DNA of 64,000 nucleotides from an uncultured Lachnospiraceae bacterium. Lineage in GTDB: Bacteria > Bacillota > Clostridia > Lachnospirales > Lachnospiraceae. The notes below the pieces were generated by a model that was not told the DNA's origin, did no database searches, and saw only the letters and a list, made by a program, of their open reading frames with translations. Shown here one piece after another: positions 24,741 through 33,614 of the stretch; positions within the stretch are counted from its first letter, which is position 1, and every line of letters starts with the position of its first letter. The stretch is taken from contig CAMJHQ010000016.1 in the NCBI GenBank assembly GCA_946405625.1, positions 17,097 through 81,096 on the forward strand, written 5' to 3'. A program made the translations under genes and the position numbers.

Positions 24741-25466
24741 ATGTCTAAAATACTTTTTGTGGCGGATTTTCATGGAAATATGGTAGCGACAGAGTCGCTG
24801 GATAAAGAGGTTAAGAAAATAAAACCGGATGATATATGGTTTCTGGGAGATGCTGTCGGAAAGGGTCCGGAAGGACATAAAACACTTGATTGGGTAAGAG
24901 AGAATTGTAAGCATTTTATATCGGGAAATTGGGATGTAGGGCTGGTTGAGGCTTCTAGATCAGATGATCCCGATCCGTATATGCATGAGTTCTATTGGAA
25001 ACAGTTGGGAAAGGAGCGACTTGACTGGTTGGGTTCAATTCCAAATGAAGATGAGGTTCTGATCAGCGGAATTAACTTCAGACTTTTTCACGGCAGACCT
25101 GTAGATATCAATTATCATTCATATCTTTCAATGGATGAATTAAGACCCGGATTTACCGATACCAAAGGTAAGCTTCATGGCGGATTTATAAGTGCAGACG
25201 GCCATATGCCGTATATTCGCGAAATGGATCTGGGATATGCGATAAATACGGGAAGTGTTGGAAATTCTCTTGGAACTCCGCGTTGTCATGCACTACTTAT
25301 TGAAGGTGAGTTAGGAGCTGAAGAGCTGTCACCTATCAGCTTTAATATCTTGAGCATTCCGTATGACAATCAGCTTGCGGCAGATAGGGTTGATGAATAT
25401 CCTGAAATGCCTGACAAGGATGCTTTTAAGAATGAAATACTTAACGGTGTATACAGAGGAAAGTAG
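24741..25466 (+). CDS. calcineurin-like metallophosphoesterase (YfcE-like)
   Basis: 241 residues. The binuclear metal motifs are in order: DFHGN (residues about 8-12, the DxH motif), GDAVGKGPE (GD motif), GNWD (in place of GNHD/E), FHGRP and GHMPY (the two terminal His motifs). This resembles YfcE/MJ0936-type phosphodiesterases acting on cyclic nucleotides or phosphodiesters; the exact substrate is unknown. The in-frame ATG at 24615 would add 42 residues of repeat-encoded KKSIQH sequence. The ATG at 24741, 7 bases after AAAAGGAG, is preferred. Confidence 0.88.
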   Translation: MSKILFVADFHGNMVATESLDKEVKKIKPDDIWFLGDAVGKGPEGHKTLDWVRENCKHFISGNWDVGLVEASRSDDPDPYMHEFYWKQLGKERLDWLGSIPNEDEVLISGINFRLFHGRPVDINYHSYLSMDELRPGFTDTKGKLHGGFISADGHMPYIREMDLGYAINTGSVGNSLGTPRCHALLIEGELGAEELSPISFNILSIPYDNQLAADRVDEYPEMPDKDAFKNEILNGVYRGK

Positions 25467-25657
25467 ATAATCACTGATAAAGATAGTTATGAAGCTTTAA
25501 TTCCAATACTGAATGAGAAATGCAGTTTTTGATGGGGTATTCTGCGGCTTATGTACTTCAAAAAAAACAAGATACATTTATGATGCATTCATCATATATT
25601 ATTACGATGACAATTTCTATTGAGAATAGTCAAAGCTAAATGATATATGGGGACAAA

Positions 25658-27070
25658 ATGATGAGAAATGTATACAGATTCCGCGGGATATTGCTGGCTG
25701 CGTTAATGTCGTTGTCGATTGTCGGATGTAATAAACAAGCGATAGACGATGTTGAATATGATTTGGGAGAAAGTGTTGAAGATAATACTTCTTCAAGCAA
25801 TACAAGTAATAAGAGTCAAAACGGCCAATTGCTTGCTGAAAGATTAGGCGTTGATGACAAATTAACTTATAAAGAGGAATTTCCTTTAGGACGTACAAAG
25901 ATAGTATTGGATTTTAATTCTGATCCGCAGGAGATTTATCAGATTCCTTCTTATCAAGCTGATTCGGCGGTTTATGATGCGGCTAAAGAAGATGAGATTG
26001 TTAAAAATCTTTTCGGAGATACAGCAAAGCGGATTGACGTTGATATAGATGAATATCTCGGATCTAAGGATGCAGAAGGTTCTCTAAGATCGGAGAAGGA
26101 TGTTTTTCACGTTTATGAAGGGGAATATGAAGGTAATGATTTCATCCTCTATTATGCTTATCAGGAATATAATAATACGATAGATATAAGCATGAGACCG
26201 GTAGATGTGGGAAGTTTCATAGATGATCCGAAAAAACAGTATATCTATCATATCAGCGCTAATCCTTCATTTTGTTCATATTTTGTAGAAGATGAGATAG
26301 GCATTGGAGGAAATGTTAATTTATCTGAAGACGTAATATCAGATCTCACACCGATAGATAATATTTCAGAGGTTTCATTGGAATTGAACGACATTCCAAA
26401 TAGATATAGTGCTTCGGATGACCAGCTCTTCGATATAGCATCGAATTTTTTCAGACATACGCTGGGACTTGATATTATGGATGAATCAATATGTGTTAAT
26501 TTACAAAATGATTTTTACGTAGAAGGATCAGAAGAATCAGGGGAATTGGAGGGCTCCAAATTTTCCGAAAGAGAAGAACTGTATTTTTCAGACAGTAAAG
26601 AATTCGGTGATGCTATAGATAAAAAAGATAATCTGATCAAAGACGGTTATTCTGTCAGTATTACATCCAAGATCGGTGAAATGAATTCAACAATTAACGG
26701 GCTTTACGCGGACGATAATTATGGATGGATAAGTATCACAAGTAAAGGCATTGCCGGATTTGAGTATCATTATGGATATACTATCGGAGAAATGATTACG
26801 GAAGACGTTCAGATGCTTAAATTCGATGGCATTATGGAAAGTCTGAAGAATGCGATTACCGAATATATGGATCCTGAAGAATTAAAAAGATCTGAGATTA
26901 CATTTAATGAATGCTATCTGGAATACTACGGACTTAGTTCACCGGATAAAAAAGGGGAATATACCTTTATACCTGCATGGGTTTTCTGGGGACTCGACAC
27001 TCAGGGGAAATATTCCATGGTGATTTTAAATGCGGTTGACGGAAGCTTTATAACGATGATAAATGAATAA
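25658..27070 (+). CDS. large lipoprotein of unknown function
   Basis: About 470 residues. The signal peptide ends in lipobox SIVGC (Cys near 27), then a Ser/Asn-rich linker and a large acidic, mostly beta domain without recognisable catalytic motifs. It reads like the DUF6034-type surface lipoproteins of Clostridia, but that is a guess. GGGGAC precedes the ATG at 25658. The in-frame ATG at 25640 has no ribosome binding site. It is a single-gene unit with a terminator after it. The 190 bases before it show nothing recognisable. Confidence 0.6.
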   Translation: MMRNVYRFRGILLAALMSLSIVGCNKQAIDDVEYDLGESVEDNTSSSNTSNKSQNGQLLAERLGVDDKLTYKEEFPLGRTKIVLDFNSDPQEIYQIPSYQADSAVYDAAKEDEIVKNLFGDTAKRIDVDIDEYLGSKDAEGSLRSEKDVFHVYEGEYEGNDFILYYAYQEYNNTIDISMRPVDVGSFIDDPKKQYIYHISANPSFCSYFVEDEIGIGGNVNLSEDVISDLTPIDNISEVSLELNDIPNRYSASDDQLFDIASNFFRHTLGLDIMDESICVNLQNDFYVEGSEESGELEGSKFSEREELYFSDSKEFGDAIDKKDNLIKDGYSVSITSKIGEMNSTINGLYADDNYGWISITSKGIAGFEYHYGYTIGEMITEDVQMLKFDGIMESLKNAITEYMDPEELKRSEITFNECYLEYYGLSSPDKKGEYTFIPAWVFWGLDTQGKYSMVILNAVDGSFITMINE

Positions 27071-27105
27071 TCCATTTATCAGATTTTGCAGATAGTTGAA
27101 GTGAA

Positions 27106-27149
27106 AAGGCTGCAGTGCATGCATATGTATGTTCTGCAGCCTTTGTTTA
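27106..27149 (+). terminator. Rho-independent terminator
   Basis: AAGGCTGCAG (27106-27115) pairs with CTGCAGCCTT (27134-27143), followed by TGTTT. It ends the lipoprotein transcript. Confidence 0.88.
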
Positions 27150-27247
27150 TCTTTATTCATCTACGCCCGATATATAATCTACGTGGTATTCTGGCTGAAA
27201 AATTGAAAATGTTATGTCCTATGATCAGAATCACCCGGATTGCAAAA

Positions 27248-27276
27248 AAGACATTTCAGTCACAATAATGTATAAT
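27248..27276 (+). promoter_or_regulatory. sigma-A-type promoter of the kinase-NfeD-flotillin operon
   Basis: AAGACA (27248-27253) and TATAAT (27271-27276) are separated by 17 bases. The -10 overlaps an alternative TTG start at 27276, which argues against that start and for the GTG at 27348. Confidence 0.55.
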
Positions 27277-27347
27277 TGAGAAGGTTGAGATTGTTTGTAT
27301 GTGAAATCATGGTATTCTCGTATCATGAAGTAATTACGGAGGAAAAT

Positions 27348-28085
27348 GTGGAAGATAAAAGTATCTATCTGTTATTGCTGATTATATTTACCATCATTCT
27401 TATGGTGTGTCTTGTAATTCTGGTGAGAAGCTATAAAAAGCTGACGGAAAGCAACCGGCTTCTGCAGGAAGGTTTGGAGAATCTGGGAAGGCTGAATGAC
27501 AAGCTCAGAATGGACAGGCATGATTACCTGAATCATCTTCAGATTATATACGGACTTATGGAACTTGGCGAATATGATGAAATGAATTCGTATCTGAAAA
27601 AGGTATATAAGGAGCTTCTGAAGACAGGAAAGGCAATCAAAACATCAAAGCCTGCGATAAATGCACTGCTTGCTGCAAAGCTTGCAGAATGTGATTCGAA
27701 GGGAATTGAGCTTCTGATCGAGGTAAAGTCAGATCTGAAGGATATCCGGATTGAAGACTGGGAGCTCTGCAAAGTCCTTTCAAATCTTGTTGATAATGCC
27801 GTCAGAGCACTGGATGAATCGGACAAAGAAGAAAAGATCATAAGTATAAATATTACAGAAACAAAGGAAAAATACATTTTTGATGTAGAAGATAACGGTC
27901 CGATGATTCCTGAGGAACTCCGGAATCAGATTTTCAAGAAAGGGGTTACTACAAAGAAAACGGAAGGACACGGGATGGGACTCGCTATCGTATCAAAAAT
28001 CGTAAATGAGAATAACGGTGAGGTTAAACTGGAATCCAATACGGAAAAGACAGTATTTTCCGTAGAATTCAAAAAAGGAGAATGA
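27348..28085 (+). CDS. sensor histidine kinase of the Spo0B_a/GHKL (DcuS-like) type
   Basis: About 245 residues: one transmembrane helix at the very N-terminus (IYLLLLIIFTIILMVCLVILV), then the phosphoacceptor helix with RHDYLNHLQIIYGLMELGEYDEM and a GHKL ATPase domain (N box NLVDNAVRAL, D box VEDNGPMIP, G2 EGHGMGLAIV). There is no extracytoplasmic sensor domain. GGAGG (27338-27342) lies 5 bases before the GTG at 27348. Its stop overlaps the NfeD-like gene. The likely partner is the LytTR regulator at 30170, separated from it by three membrane-protein genes. Confidence 0.85.
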   Translation: MEDKSIYLLLLIIFTIILMVCLVILVRSYKKLTESNRLLQEGLENLGRLNDKLRMDRHDYLNHLQIIYGLMELGEYDEMNSYLKKVYKELLKTGKAIKTSKPAINALLAAKLAECDSKGIELLIEVKSDLKDIRIEDWELCKVLSNLVDNAVRALDESDKEEKIISINITETKEKYIFDVEDNGPMIPEELRNQIFKKGVTTKKTEGHGMGLAIVSKIVNENNGEVKLESNTEKTVFSVEFKKGE

Positions 28086-28087
28086 TC

Positions 28088-28561
28088 ATGGAAGCAATTC
28101 AAATCTTAGGTATGATCGTTCTGGTCATCGGAATTATACTTATCGGTGTGGAGTTTTATATGCCGGGATTCGGAGTCCCCGGGATAAGCGGAATCATTTC
28201 AACGATAGGCGGTATATTTCTGACAGGGCGAACGATGACAGAGCGAATAATAGTCGGAATGATCGCAATAGTAATAATTGCGGTAATGCTGGTAATCAGT
28301 ATTATGGTATTTAATTCGAAAAGAATTAAATCACCAATAAAGCTTGAAACGGATCTTCAGGGAAAGAATCTATTCATCGAAGAGAAAGATATGGAATATC
28401 TGATCGGAAAGAAGGGAATCGCAATCACAGATCTGAGGCCTTCGGGGAAAGGCGAATTTGACGGAGTTAAGCTGGATATCATAACTTCGGGGTACATAAA
28501 AAAAGGTACCGCACTTAAGATAATATCTATAAAGAATAATAAGATTTTTGTTGAAGGATAA
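28088..28561 (+). CDS. short NfeD-like membrane protein
   Basis: About 157 residues: two to three transmembrane helices with the NfeD signature GVEFYMPGFGVPGISGIIS and a GGIFLTG segment, followed by a C-terminal OB-fold (LIGKKGIAITDLRPSGKGEFDG...GTALKIISIKNNKIFVEG). The Clp-like protease domain of long NfeD forms is absent. Such proteins are encoded with flotillins and are thought to help organise membrane microdomains. AAGGAG at 28075-28080 fits the ATG at 28088 better than the ATG at 28082, which overlaps the kinase stop. Confidence 0.88.
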   Translation: MEAIQILGMIVLVIGIILIGVEFYMPGFGVPGISGIISTIGGIFLTGRTMTERIIVGMIAIVIIAVMLVISIMVFNSKRIKSPIKLETDLQGKNLFIEEKDMEYLIGKKGIAITDLRPSGKGEFDGVKLDIITSGYIKKGTALKIISIKNNKIFVEG

Positions 28562-28597
28562 ATGTACTGAATCCGGATGGATTAAAGGAGGATAAAT

Positions 28598-29563
28598 ATG
28601 GATGCACCTATCATCATAGCTGTATTGGCTATCATTTTAATTATAGTATTTTTCTCGATCATTCCTGTCGGAATGTGGATATCGGCAGTAGCGAGTGGAG
28701 TTAAGATAAGTATTTTTTCACTTATTGGAATGAAGCTCAGACGTGTGAGACCTGTATATATCGTAAGGCCTATGATCAAAGCTACAAAGGCAGGACTTAA
28801 GGTTAAGACAAACCAGCTTGAGGCTCATTTCCTCGCAGGAGGAAATGTTGACAGCGTAGTAAATGCACTTATAGCTGCAGAAAGAGCAGGAATGGATCTT
28901 TCATTTGAACAGGCTTCAGCAATCGACCTTGCGGGACGTGATGTATTTGAAGCCGTAAGAATGAGTGTTACACCGAAGGTTATTGAAACACCTCAGATTT
29001 CGGCTGTTGCAAAGGATGGTATCGAGCTTCTGGTAAAGGCTCGTGTAACAGTAAGAACAAATATAGATCAGCTCATCGGTGGTGCCGGTGAAGCTACAGT
29101 TCTCGCGAGAGTAGGCGAGGGTATCGTAACAACAGTTGGTTCTGCAAATACACACAGCAGCGTACTTGAGAATCCGGATGACATTTCAAAGGTTGTTCTG
29201 GAAAAGGGACTTGATTCAGGTACAGCATATGAGATTATTTCCATCGATATAGCAGATATCGATATCGGAAGAAATATCGGAGCTAATCTGCAGAGCCTTC
29301 AGGCAGAAGCAAATACGAAGATTGCTCAGGCAAAGGCTGAGGAAAGAAGAGCTATGGCGGTTGCTCTTGAGCAGGAAATGAAGGCAGAAGTTGTTAAGTC
29401 TGAGGCAGAAGTTCCGAAGGCTATGGCTGAAGCCCTGAGATCCGGAAATCTCGGAGTATTTGATTATTATAAGATGCAGAACATTCAGGCTGACACGAAG
29501 ATGAAGAATGACATTGGAAGCGGTGTTATAGATTACGTTGACAGCAAGAAGGATAACAAGTAG
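28598..29563 (+). CDS. floA: flotillin-like protein FloA
   Basis: 321 residues. A membrane-inserting N-terminal hairpin/helix (about 3-45) is followed by the SPFH domain ([42 protein letters not shown]) and a helical coiled-coil region rich in Ala and Glu ([42 protein letters not shown]). This matches the YqfA/FloA family of Bacillus, which scaffolds functional membrane microdomains. GGAGG precedes the ATG. It follows the NfeD gene, as in the known yqeZ-yqfA pair. A 12-bp duplication sits at its stop codon. Confidence 0.93.
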   Translation: MDAPIIIAVLAIILIIVFFSIIPVGMWISAVASGVKISIFSLIGMKLRRVRPVYIVRPMIKATKAGLKVKTNQLEAHFLAGGNVDSVVNALIAAERAGMDLSFEQASAIDLAGRDVFEAVRMSVTPKVIETPQISAVAKDGIELLVKARVTVRTNIDQLIGGAGEATVLARVGEGIVTTVGSANTHSSVLENPDDISKVVLEKGLDSGTAYEIISIDIADIDIGRNIGANLQSLQAEANTKIAQAKAEERRAMAVALEQEMKAEVVKSEAEVPKAMAEALRSGNLGVFDYYKMQNIQADTKMKNDIGSGVIDYVDSKKDNK

Positions 29564-29574
29564 GATAATAAGTA
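29551..29574. repeat. 12-bp tandem duplication across a stop codon
   Basis: GGATAACAAGTA (29551-29562) is followed by GGATAATAAGTA (29563-29574). The stop codon TAG (29561-29563) is inside, so the duplication yields a second in-frame TAG. Confidence 0.85.
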
Positions 29575-29686
29575 GTGTTGTTTACTGATTTATTATTTCT
29601 GCGGAAATAGTTATCACTCGGGATTACCACAGGGACAGACTCTGTGGTAATTCCTGTAGATGAAATGTACGACAAAGGAGGATGCT

Positions 29687-30136
29687 ATGGACGATTGGAG
29701 AGTTGCTACAGTTGAAGAGAAGAGTGAAATAGTAGATAAATATGTACGTAGGGAACGCCCGTTTGCGATAGGTTTAGGCATATTTGATCTGGTTTTAATC
29801 TTATTACTGATTAAAAATTTTCAAATGGGATTTGACTTTTTCTCGATTATTGTTGGGATTTTTCTAGGAGTTATTTTCTGTATTACGGCTAAAACCTTTT
29901 ATAATTACCTCAACTCATTAAGTTTTGTTCGCACCAAAACTTTGTATGTAGCAGACGGAACATTAAGTAATATTGATACAAAAAGCACAGGTGTTATCAA
30001 GAATTCATATGTTACAGTTAAGACTCATTCGGGAGAACTCTATTCTATGAATCATAGTTCAGCATTTGCAAGGGATCTGGTGCCGGGGCAGAATGTTTTA
30101 CTATTGAAGATCGGACCTAATGTTGAATTGATATGA
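29687..30136 (+). CDS. small membrane protein between FloA and the response regulator
   Basis: About 149 residues with two transmembrane helices (about 27-45 and 52-76) and a C-terminal beta-rich domain (TLYVADGTLSNIDTKSTG...VTVKTHSGELYSMNHSS...GQNVLLLKIGPNVELI), which looks like a small OB- or SH3-like barrel. No family name is claimed. AAAGGAGG (29673-29680) lies 6 bases before the ATG at 29687; an in-frame ATG 9 codons upstream is less likely. Its place inside the kinase-flotillin-regulator cluster suggests a related membrane role. Confidence 0.65.
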   Translation: MDDWRVATVEEKSEIVDKYVRRERPFAIGLGIFDLVLILLLIKNFQMGFDFFSIIVGIFLGVIFCITAKTFYNYLNSLSFVRTKTLYVADGTLSNIDTKSTGVIKNSYVTVKTHSGELYSMNHSSAFARDLVPGQNVLLLKIGPNVELI

Positions 30137-30169
30137 TAGTGGGTTCCTTATGAGTGAAAGGACATTTAA

Positions 30170-30895
30170 ATGATAAATATAATGATCGTCGAGGATGAAG
30201 ATCAGATCAGGATGATCCTGAAGAAAATGATAGAAAAGAACGAAGGCTGCAAGGTCGTTTCTTCATGCGGAAACTTTGCTTCAGCTATAAGTGATTTCAT
30301 AAAGCTTCGTCCCGATGTGGTTTTTATGGATATAGATCTGGGTGGCGAGAGCGGACTTGACTGTGCAAAAGCAATAACGGAAGTTGATCCGAAGGTTAAG
30401 ATAGTATTTGCTACAGCACACAGCGAATATATGGCAAATGCATTTGAAATATATGCCTTCGACTATCTGGTAAAACCTTTCGATATGTCGAGGATCGGTA
30501 AAACTCTCGACCGGATAAAAAGCATGTCTGTAGAAAAGGCTGAAGTCGAGAAGGCTGAACATCAATATGAAAAGCTGATAATCAGAGGTAAAGAAGAAAT
30601 CAATCTGGTCGACTTAGATGACATCATAATGATTGAAAGAAATGACGGCATGTCGAGGATTGTAACGAATGAAGAAGTATTCCTTACCTCGCAGTCTCTT
30701 CAATCTCTTGAGGAAAAGCTTGATCCGCAGAAGTTCATCAGATGTCATAAATCTTATATTATCAGGATGGATGCGATCAGAAAACTTGAGGTTTACGGCA
30801 GATGGACATATACGGTAAAGCTGAAGGATACTGAAGAAACAGCCCTTATGACTTCAGAAAAATATGATGAATTGAAGCAGAAGTTTTCGAAATGA
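30170..30895 (+). CDS. LytTR-type response regulator
   Basis: 241 residues. The receiver domain (about 1-120) has the acidic pocket IVEDE, the phosphoacceptor Asp in VVFMDIDLGGESG and the conserved Lys in YLVKPFDM. The C-terminal LytTR DNA-binding domain (about 138-238) includes IIMIERNDGMSRIV and the typical FIRCHKSYIIRMDAI motif. It probably pairs with the kinase at 27348 and controls this operon. LytTR regulators normally pair with LytS or AgrC-type kinases. AAGGA precedes the ATG. Confidence 0.9.
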   Translation: MINIMIVEDEDQIRMILKKMIEKNEGCKVVSSCGNFASAISDFIKLRPDVVFMDIDLGGESGLDCAKAITEVDPKVKIVFATAHSEYMANAFEIYAFDYLVKPFDMSRIGKTLDRIKSMSVEKAEVEKAEHQYEKLIIRGKEEINLVDLDDIIMIERNDGMSRIVTNEEVFLTSQSLQSLEEKLDPQKFIRCHKSYIIRMDAIRKLEVYGRWTYTVKLKDTEETALMTSEKYDELKQKFSK

Positions 30896-30959
30896 GACGG
30901 TTTCTAGTTAAACATCATAATGGTTGAGATTAAGATTACAAATATAATATAAAGTAAAT

Positions 30960-30997
30960 CAGGGTGCAGCATTTGCAGATGCTGCACCCTGCTTTAT
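30960..30997. terminator. bidirectional terminator between convergent genes
   Basis: CAGGGTGCAGCAT (30960-30972) pairs with ATGCTGCACCCTG (30979-30991) around a 6-base loop, followed by a T-rich stretch. It separates the regulator operon from the convergent permease gene. Confidence 0.9.
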
Positions 30998-31023
30998 TAT
31001 GAGCAATTATACTTTAAATCGGC

Positions 31024-32253
31024 TTATGCCGGTTTCTTACTTAAGCTTGGTATTTTCTCAGCCAGCTTTCTTAAAGCTATTGTTATTAAGATCGTAATGA
31101 CCATATTCGGAATTGTATAACCGACTATGAAATCATACTTCATGAGTATTCTGTACATTACGAAACCTATGATCCAGGCTATACTTGCAACGGCATCAAC
31201 CTTAACATCGGTCTTTCTATGTTTGATTATGAACTGATCTGCAATCTGAACAGAGATCATAGGAGCGAATACAGAACCTATAAAGTACAGGAATTCCGTT
31301 ATATTTTCCATAGGGAATAGTATTGCACCTGCAGTACCGATGATCGTATCGATTATTCCCGGAAGATTTACCTTTATATTATTGATAAGTGACGACTTAC
31401 TCTCTGATTCCTGAGGGATTTTATCTTTTGGGAACAGAGCGTAGGTTGACTGGTTGCAGGAGAAGGCATCGATAAAGTTTGTTGTTACACATGAAAATAC
31501 GATGATGAAAAGTCCTGCTACACCGAGTCCAGCTTTAAGCATTATCTGATCTATTCTGGTTTCGTGTGTGATAACAGCTGCACCCAGACCGATTACATAC
31601 ATCCATGTGCTGGCCAGAGTATATGTTAAGCATGCAGAAAATGTTGCTTTTACAGGCTTCTTAGCTTTATAGGTATAGTCGGCTATCATAGGAATCCATG
31701 AAAGCGGCATTGCTATCGAAAGCTCGAGTCCCTGTCCTATTGAGAGGACTTCACCGGCACTCTTCACGCCCAGTTCTCCGTTCTTAACTCCGGAGAATAT
31801 TACGAATGATAAAATAACCGTGAGTATGAGAAGCAGAACCATAACGACTACATTTAACTTATCTCTATGCTTAATTCCGAGCATGATCCAGGCTATCGTA
31901 AGAATTCCGATTATGAGACACCACCATGTATGTCCGAGATTCAGAATTCCCTGAGCTGAAATCGATGCGTCGAAGATCATGATTCCCTGCCATCCAACGA
32001 GCTGTACGATATTTAATATAGCGAAAAAGAAGCTGCCGTATTTTCCGAAGGAGAGGGCTGACGACCTCATAGAGCCTTCTTTATTCTTTACACCGATTAT
32101 TCCTGCGAGAACCAGAAGCAGGAAACCTATCAAATGTCCTAATATGATTACTGCAAGACCGCGTCCAAGTCCAAGACTTTCGAGACAAGCACCGGTCAGA
32201 ATTTCGGCTATTGATATGGCTGCACCAAACCAGATGAGTGATATGCGAGACAT
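31024..32253 (-). CDS. purine/cytosine permease-family transporter, CytX-like
   Basis: 409 residues with about 12 transmembrane helices, of the NCS1 family. The N-terminus SRISLIWFGAAISIAEILTGACLESLG and the later IVQLVGWQGIMIFDA resemble CytX, the putative hydroxymethylpyrimidine transporter of thiamine salvage. CytX genes are usually controlled by a TPP riboswitch. I read the roughly 240 bases upstream on the minus strand and found no CTGAGA...CTGATC pattern. No thiamine genes are nearby, so another nucleobase or vitamin precursor is possible. AAGGAGGG precedes the ATG. Confidence 0.75.
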   Translation of the reverse strand: MSRISLIWFGAAISIAEILTGACLESLGLGRGLAVIILGHLIGFLLLVLAGIIGVKNKEGSMRSSALSFGKYGSFFFAILNIVQLVGWQGIMIFDASISAQGILNLGHTWWCLIIGILTIAWIMLGIKHRDKLNVVVMVLLLILTVILSFVIFSGVKNGELGVKSAGEVLSIGQGLELSIAMPLSWIPMIADYTYKAKKPVKATFSACLTYTLASTWMYVIGLGAAVITHETRIDQIMLKAGLGVAGLFIIVFSCVTTNFIDAFSCNQSTYALFPKDKIPQESESKSSLINNIKVNLPGIIDTIIGTAGAILFPMENITEFLYFIGSVFAPMISVQIADQFIIKHRKTDVKVDAVASIAWIIGFVMYRILMKYDFIVGYTIPNMVITILITIALRKLAEKIPSLSKKPA

Positions 32254-32497
32254 TTCATCCGCCCTCCTTGTAAAACTTTAATTGCATTTATTCTTTATAA
32301 GTTGGCATTATATTTCAGAACAGACCATTTTAAAATATCCAAAATGAGATAATTTGATATGGTCAGATTTTCATTGGAGTCGGAAACAGAGATTCATGCC
32401 ACATTTAATTTGTAAATAGAAAAGGCCATGTTATAAGGATATAAGTGGGAGTTATGAAATATCCGATAGACAGCACCTATTTGAGCATATAAAATAT

Positions 32498-32737
32498 ATG
32501 TTATGTATGAGCGCGGATCCGAGCTCGTATGGGATTTTTCGTGGAATTCAAGGAGTTGGCAGAATAAATGAAGATGCAGTTGATTATGAACTAAAGAAGC
32601 TGCCGCTCATTGCGTCGGGGGATGCTATAATTCTTGATGAATGCGATAAATGGTTTAATCTGGTCAGATGTGTTATTGATAAAAATATCGGAGAATATCC
32701 ATATGTGGATATCTGCCCTGTCGTTACAGGATTATAG
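32498..32737 (+). CDS. uncertain small protein, possibly frameshifted at its start
   Basis: 79 residues without recognised family (GIFRGIQGVGRINEDAVDYELKKLPLIASGD...). The best ribosome binding site in the area, GGGAG, precedes an ATG at 32454 whose frame stops after 12 codons. The frame of this gene is open further upstream (to 32420) with protein-like sequence (YEISDRQHLFEHIKYML) but no start codon. A one-base insertion or two-base deletion near 32457 would join the two, so the gene may be a degraded version of a longer one. An 8-bp repeat lies across its stop codon. Confidence 0.35.
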   Translation: MLCMSADPSSYGIFRGIQGVGRINEDAVDYELKKLPLIASGDAIILDECDKWFNLVRCVIDKNIGEYPYVDICPVVTGL

Positions 32738-32755
32738 TGTTATAGTGTTATAGGG
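32732..32755. repeat. 8-bp tandem repeat across a stop codon
   Basis: TTATAGTG at 32732 and 32740, then TTATAGGG at 32748. The TAG stop (32735-32737) lies in the first copy. Confidence 0.8.
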
Positions 32756-32776
32756 TTAAATGAAGGAGAATGCAAA

Positions 32777-33469
32777 TTGTTAAGTAAAGTATTTGAAAAA
32801 AGAAAGGATAACCTGTCAGCGTATAATTCAAGTATTTATGATGATCATATAGTTAAGGTTCTGCCGTATTATACACAGTATCATGCGCAGATCATCAGTC
32901 TGGTGGAGTCATATAAGCCGGGAAATATCAACTGGCTGGATACAGGCTGTGGTACCGGAACGCTCGCATCAATGGTATTTGGAAGAAGAGATGATGTGAA
33001 GTTCACGCTATGTGACCCGTCTGAAAAAATGCTTGCCGAAGCTGAAAAGAAATTGAAAGGACATGATATAACCTTTATAAATAAAGCTTCCCATGAGTTT
33101 GAATTTGATTCTGAATTCGATGTTATTACGGCTGTACAATGTCATCATTATTATCAGCCTGATGAGAGGGAAGAGGCGGTAAGAAATTGCTGCAAAGCAT
33201 TGAAGGAATCGGGTGTCTTTGTAACATTTGAAAATATACGTATGTCAACAGATGAGAGTGATGCAATAGCACTGAATCGATGGGTTAAGTTTCTGGAAGA
33301 TCATGGAAACTCAAAGGAAGAAATACAGATGCAGCTTGATAGACGAGGAGTGGAAACATTTCCGATTACTATAGAAGAACATATAAATCTTCTCAGAAAA
33401 TGTGGATTTAAATCTGTTGATCTGTTATGGACTTCATATCTTCAGGCCGGTTTATGGGCTGTGAAATGA
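32777..33469 (+). CDS. class I SAM-dependent methyltransferase
   Basis: 230 residues. The Rossmann-fold motif I WLDTGCGTGTLASM (about 55-68), the acidic end of beta 2 (LCDPSEKML), motif III-like FDVITAVQCHHYY and a post-motif EESGVFVTFENIRM are clear. Substrate unknown; similar small-molecule methyltransferases act in many pathways. It starts with TTG at 32777, with AAGGAG 8 bases upstream; the ATG at 32770 is in another frame and stops quickly. A 17-18-bp tandem repeat begins at its TGA stop. Confidence 0.88.
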   Translation: MLSKVFEKRKDNLSAYNSSIYDDHIVKVLPYYTQYHAQIISLVESYKPGNINWLDTGCGTGTLASMVFGRRDDVKFTLCDPSEKMLAEAEKKLKGHDITFINKASHEFEFDSEFDVITAVQCHHYYQPDEREEAVRNCCKALKESGVFVTFENIRMSTDESDAIALNRWVKFLEDHGNSKEEIQMQLDRRGVETFPITIEEHINLLRKCGFKSVDLLWTSYLQAGLWAVK

Positions 33470-33550
33470 TGGCAGACTGAAAATGGTGACAGACTGTAAA
33501 TTGATGGCAGAATGAAGATGATGACAGACAGTAAAATATTGTCAAACTTC
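33467..33550. repeat. 17-18-bp degenerate tandem repeat, 4 to 5 copies, starting at a stop codon
   Basis: TGATGGCAGACTGAAAA-like units at 33467, 33484, 33502, 33519 and weakly 33538. The first TGA is the methyltransferase stop codon. Confidence 0.75.
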
Positions 33551-33614
33551 AAAAAAATCACAGCCTGTAATCTATGGTCAGGAATTCAAGAAAAATAAAG
33601 CCTGAGAGGGTACA

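Noticed and set aside
27086..27268. 60-residue open frame after the lipoprotein gene
   Set aside because: It runs through a clear terminator hairpin and a promoter and has no ribosome binding site.
32254..32500. TPP riboswitch upstream of the CytX-like gene
   Set aside because: The conserved CTGAGA and CTGATC blocks are absent on the minus strand.
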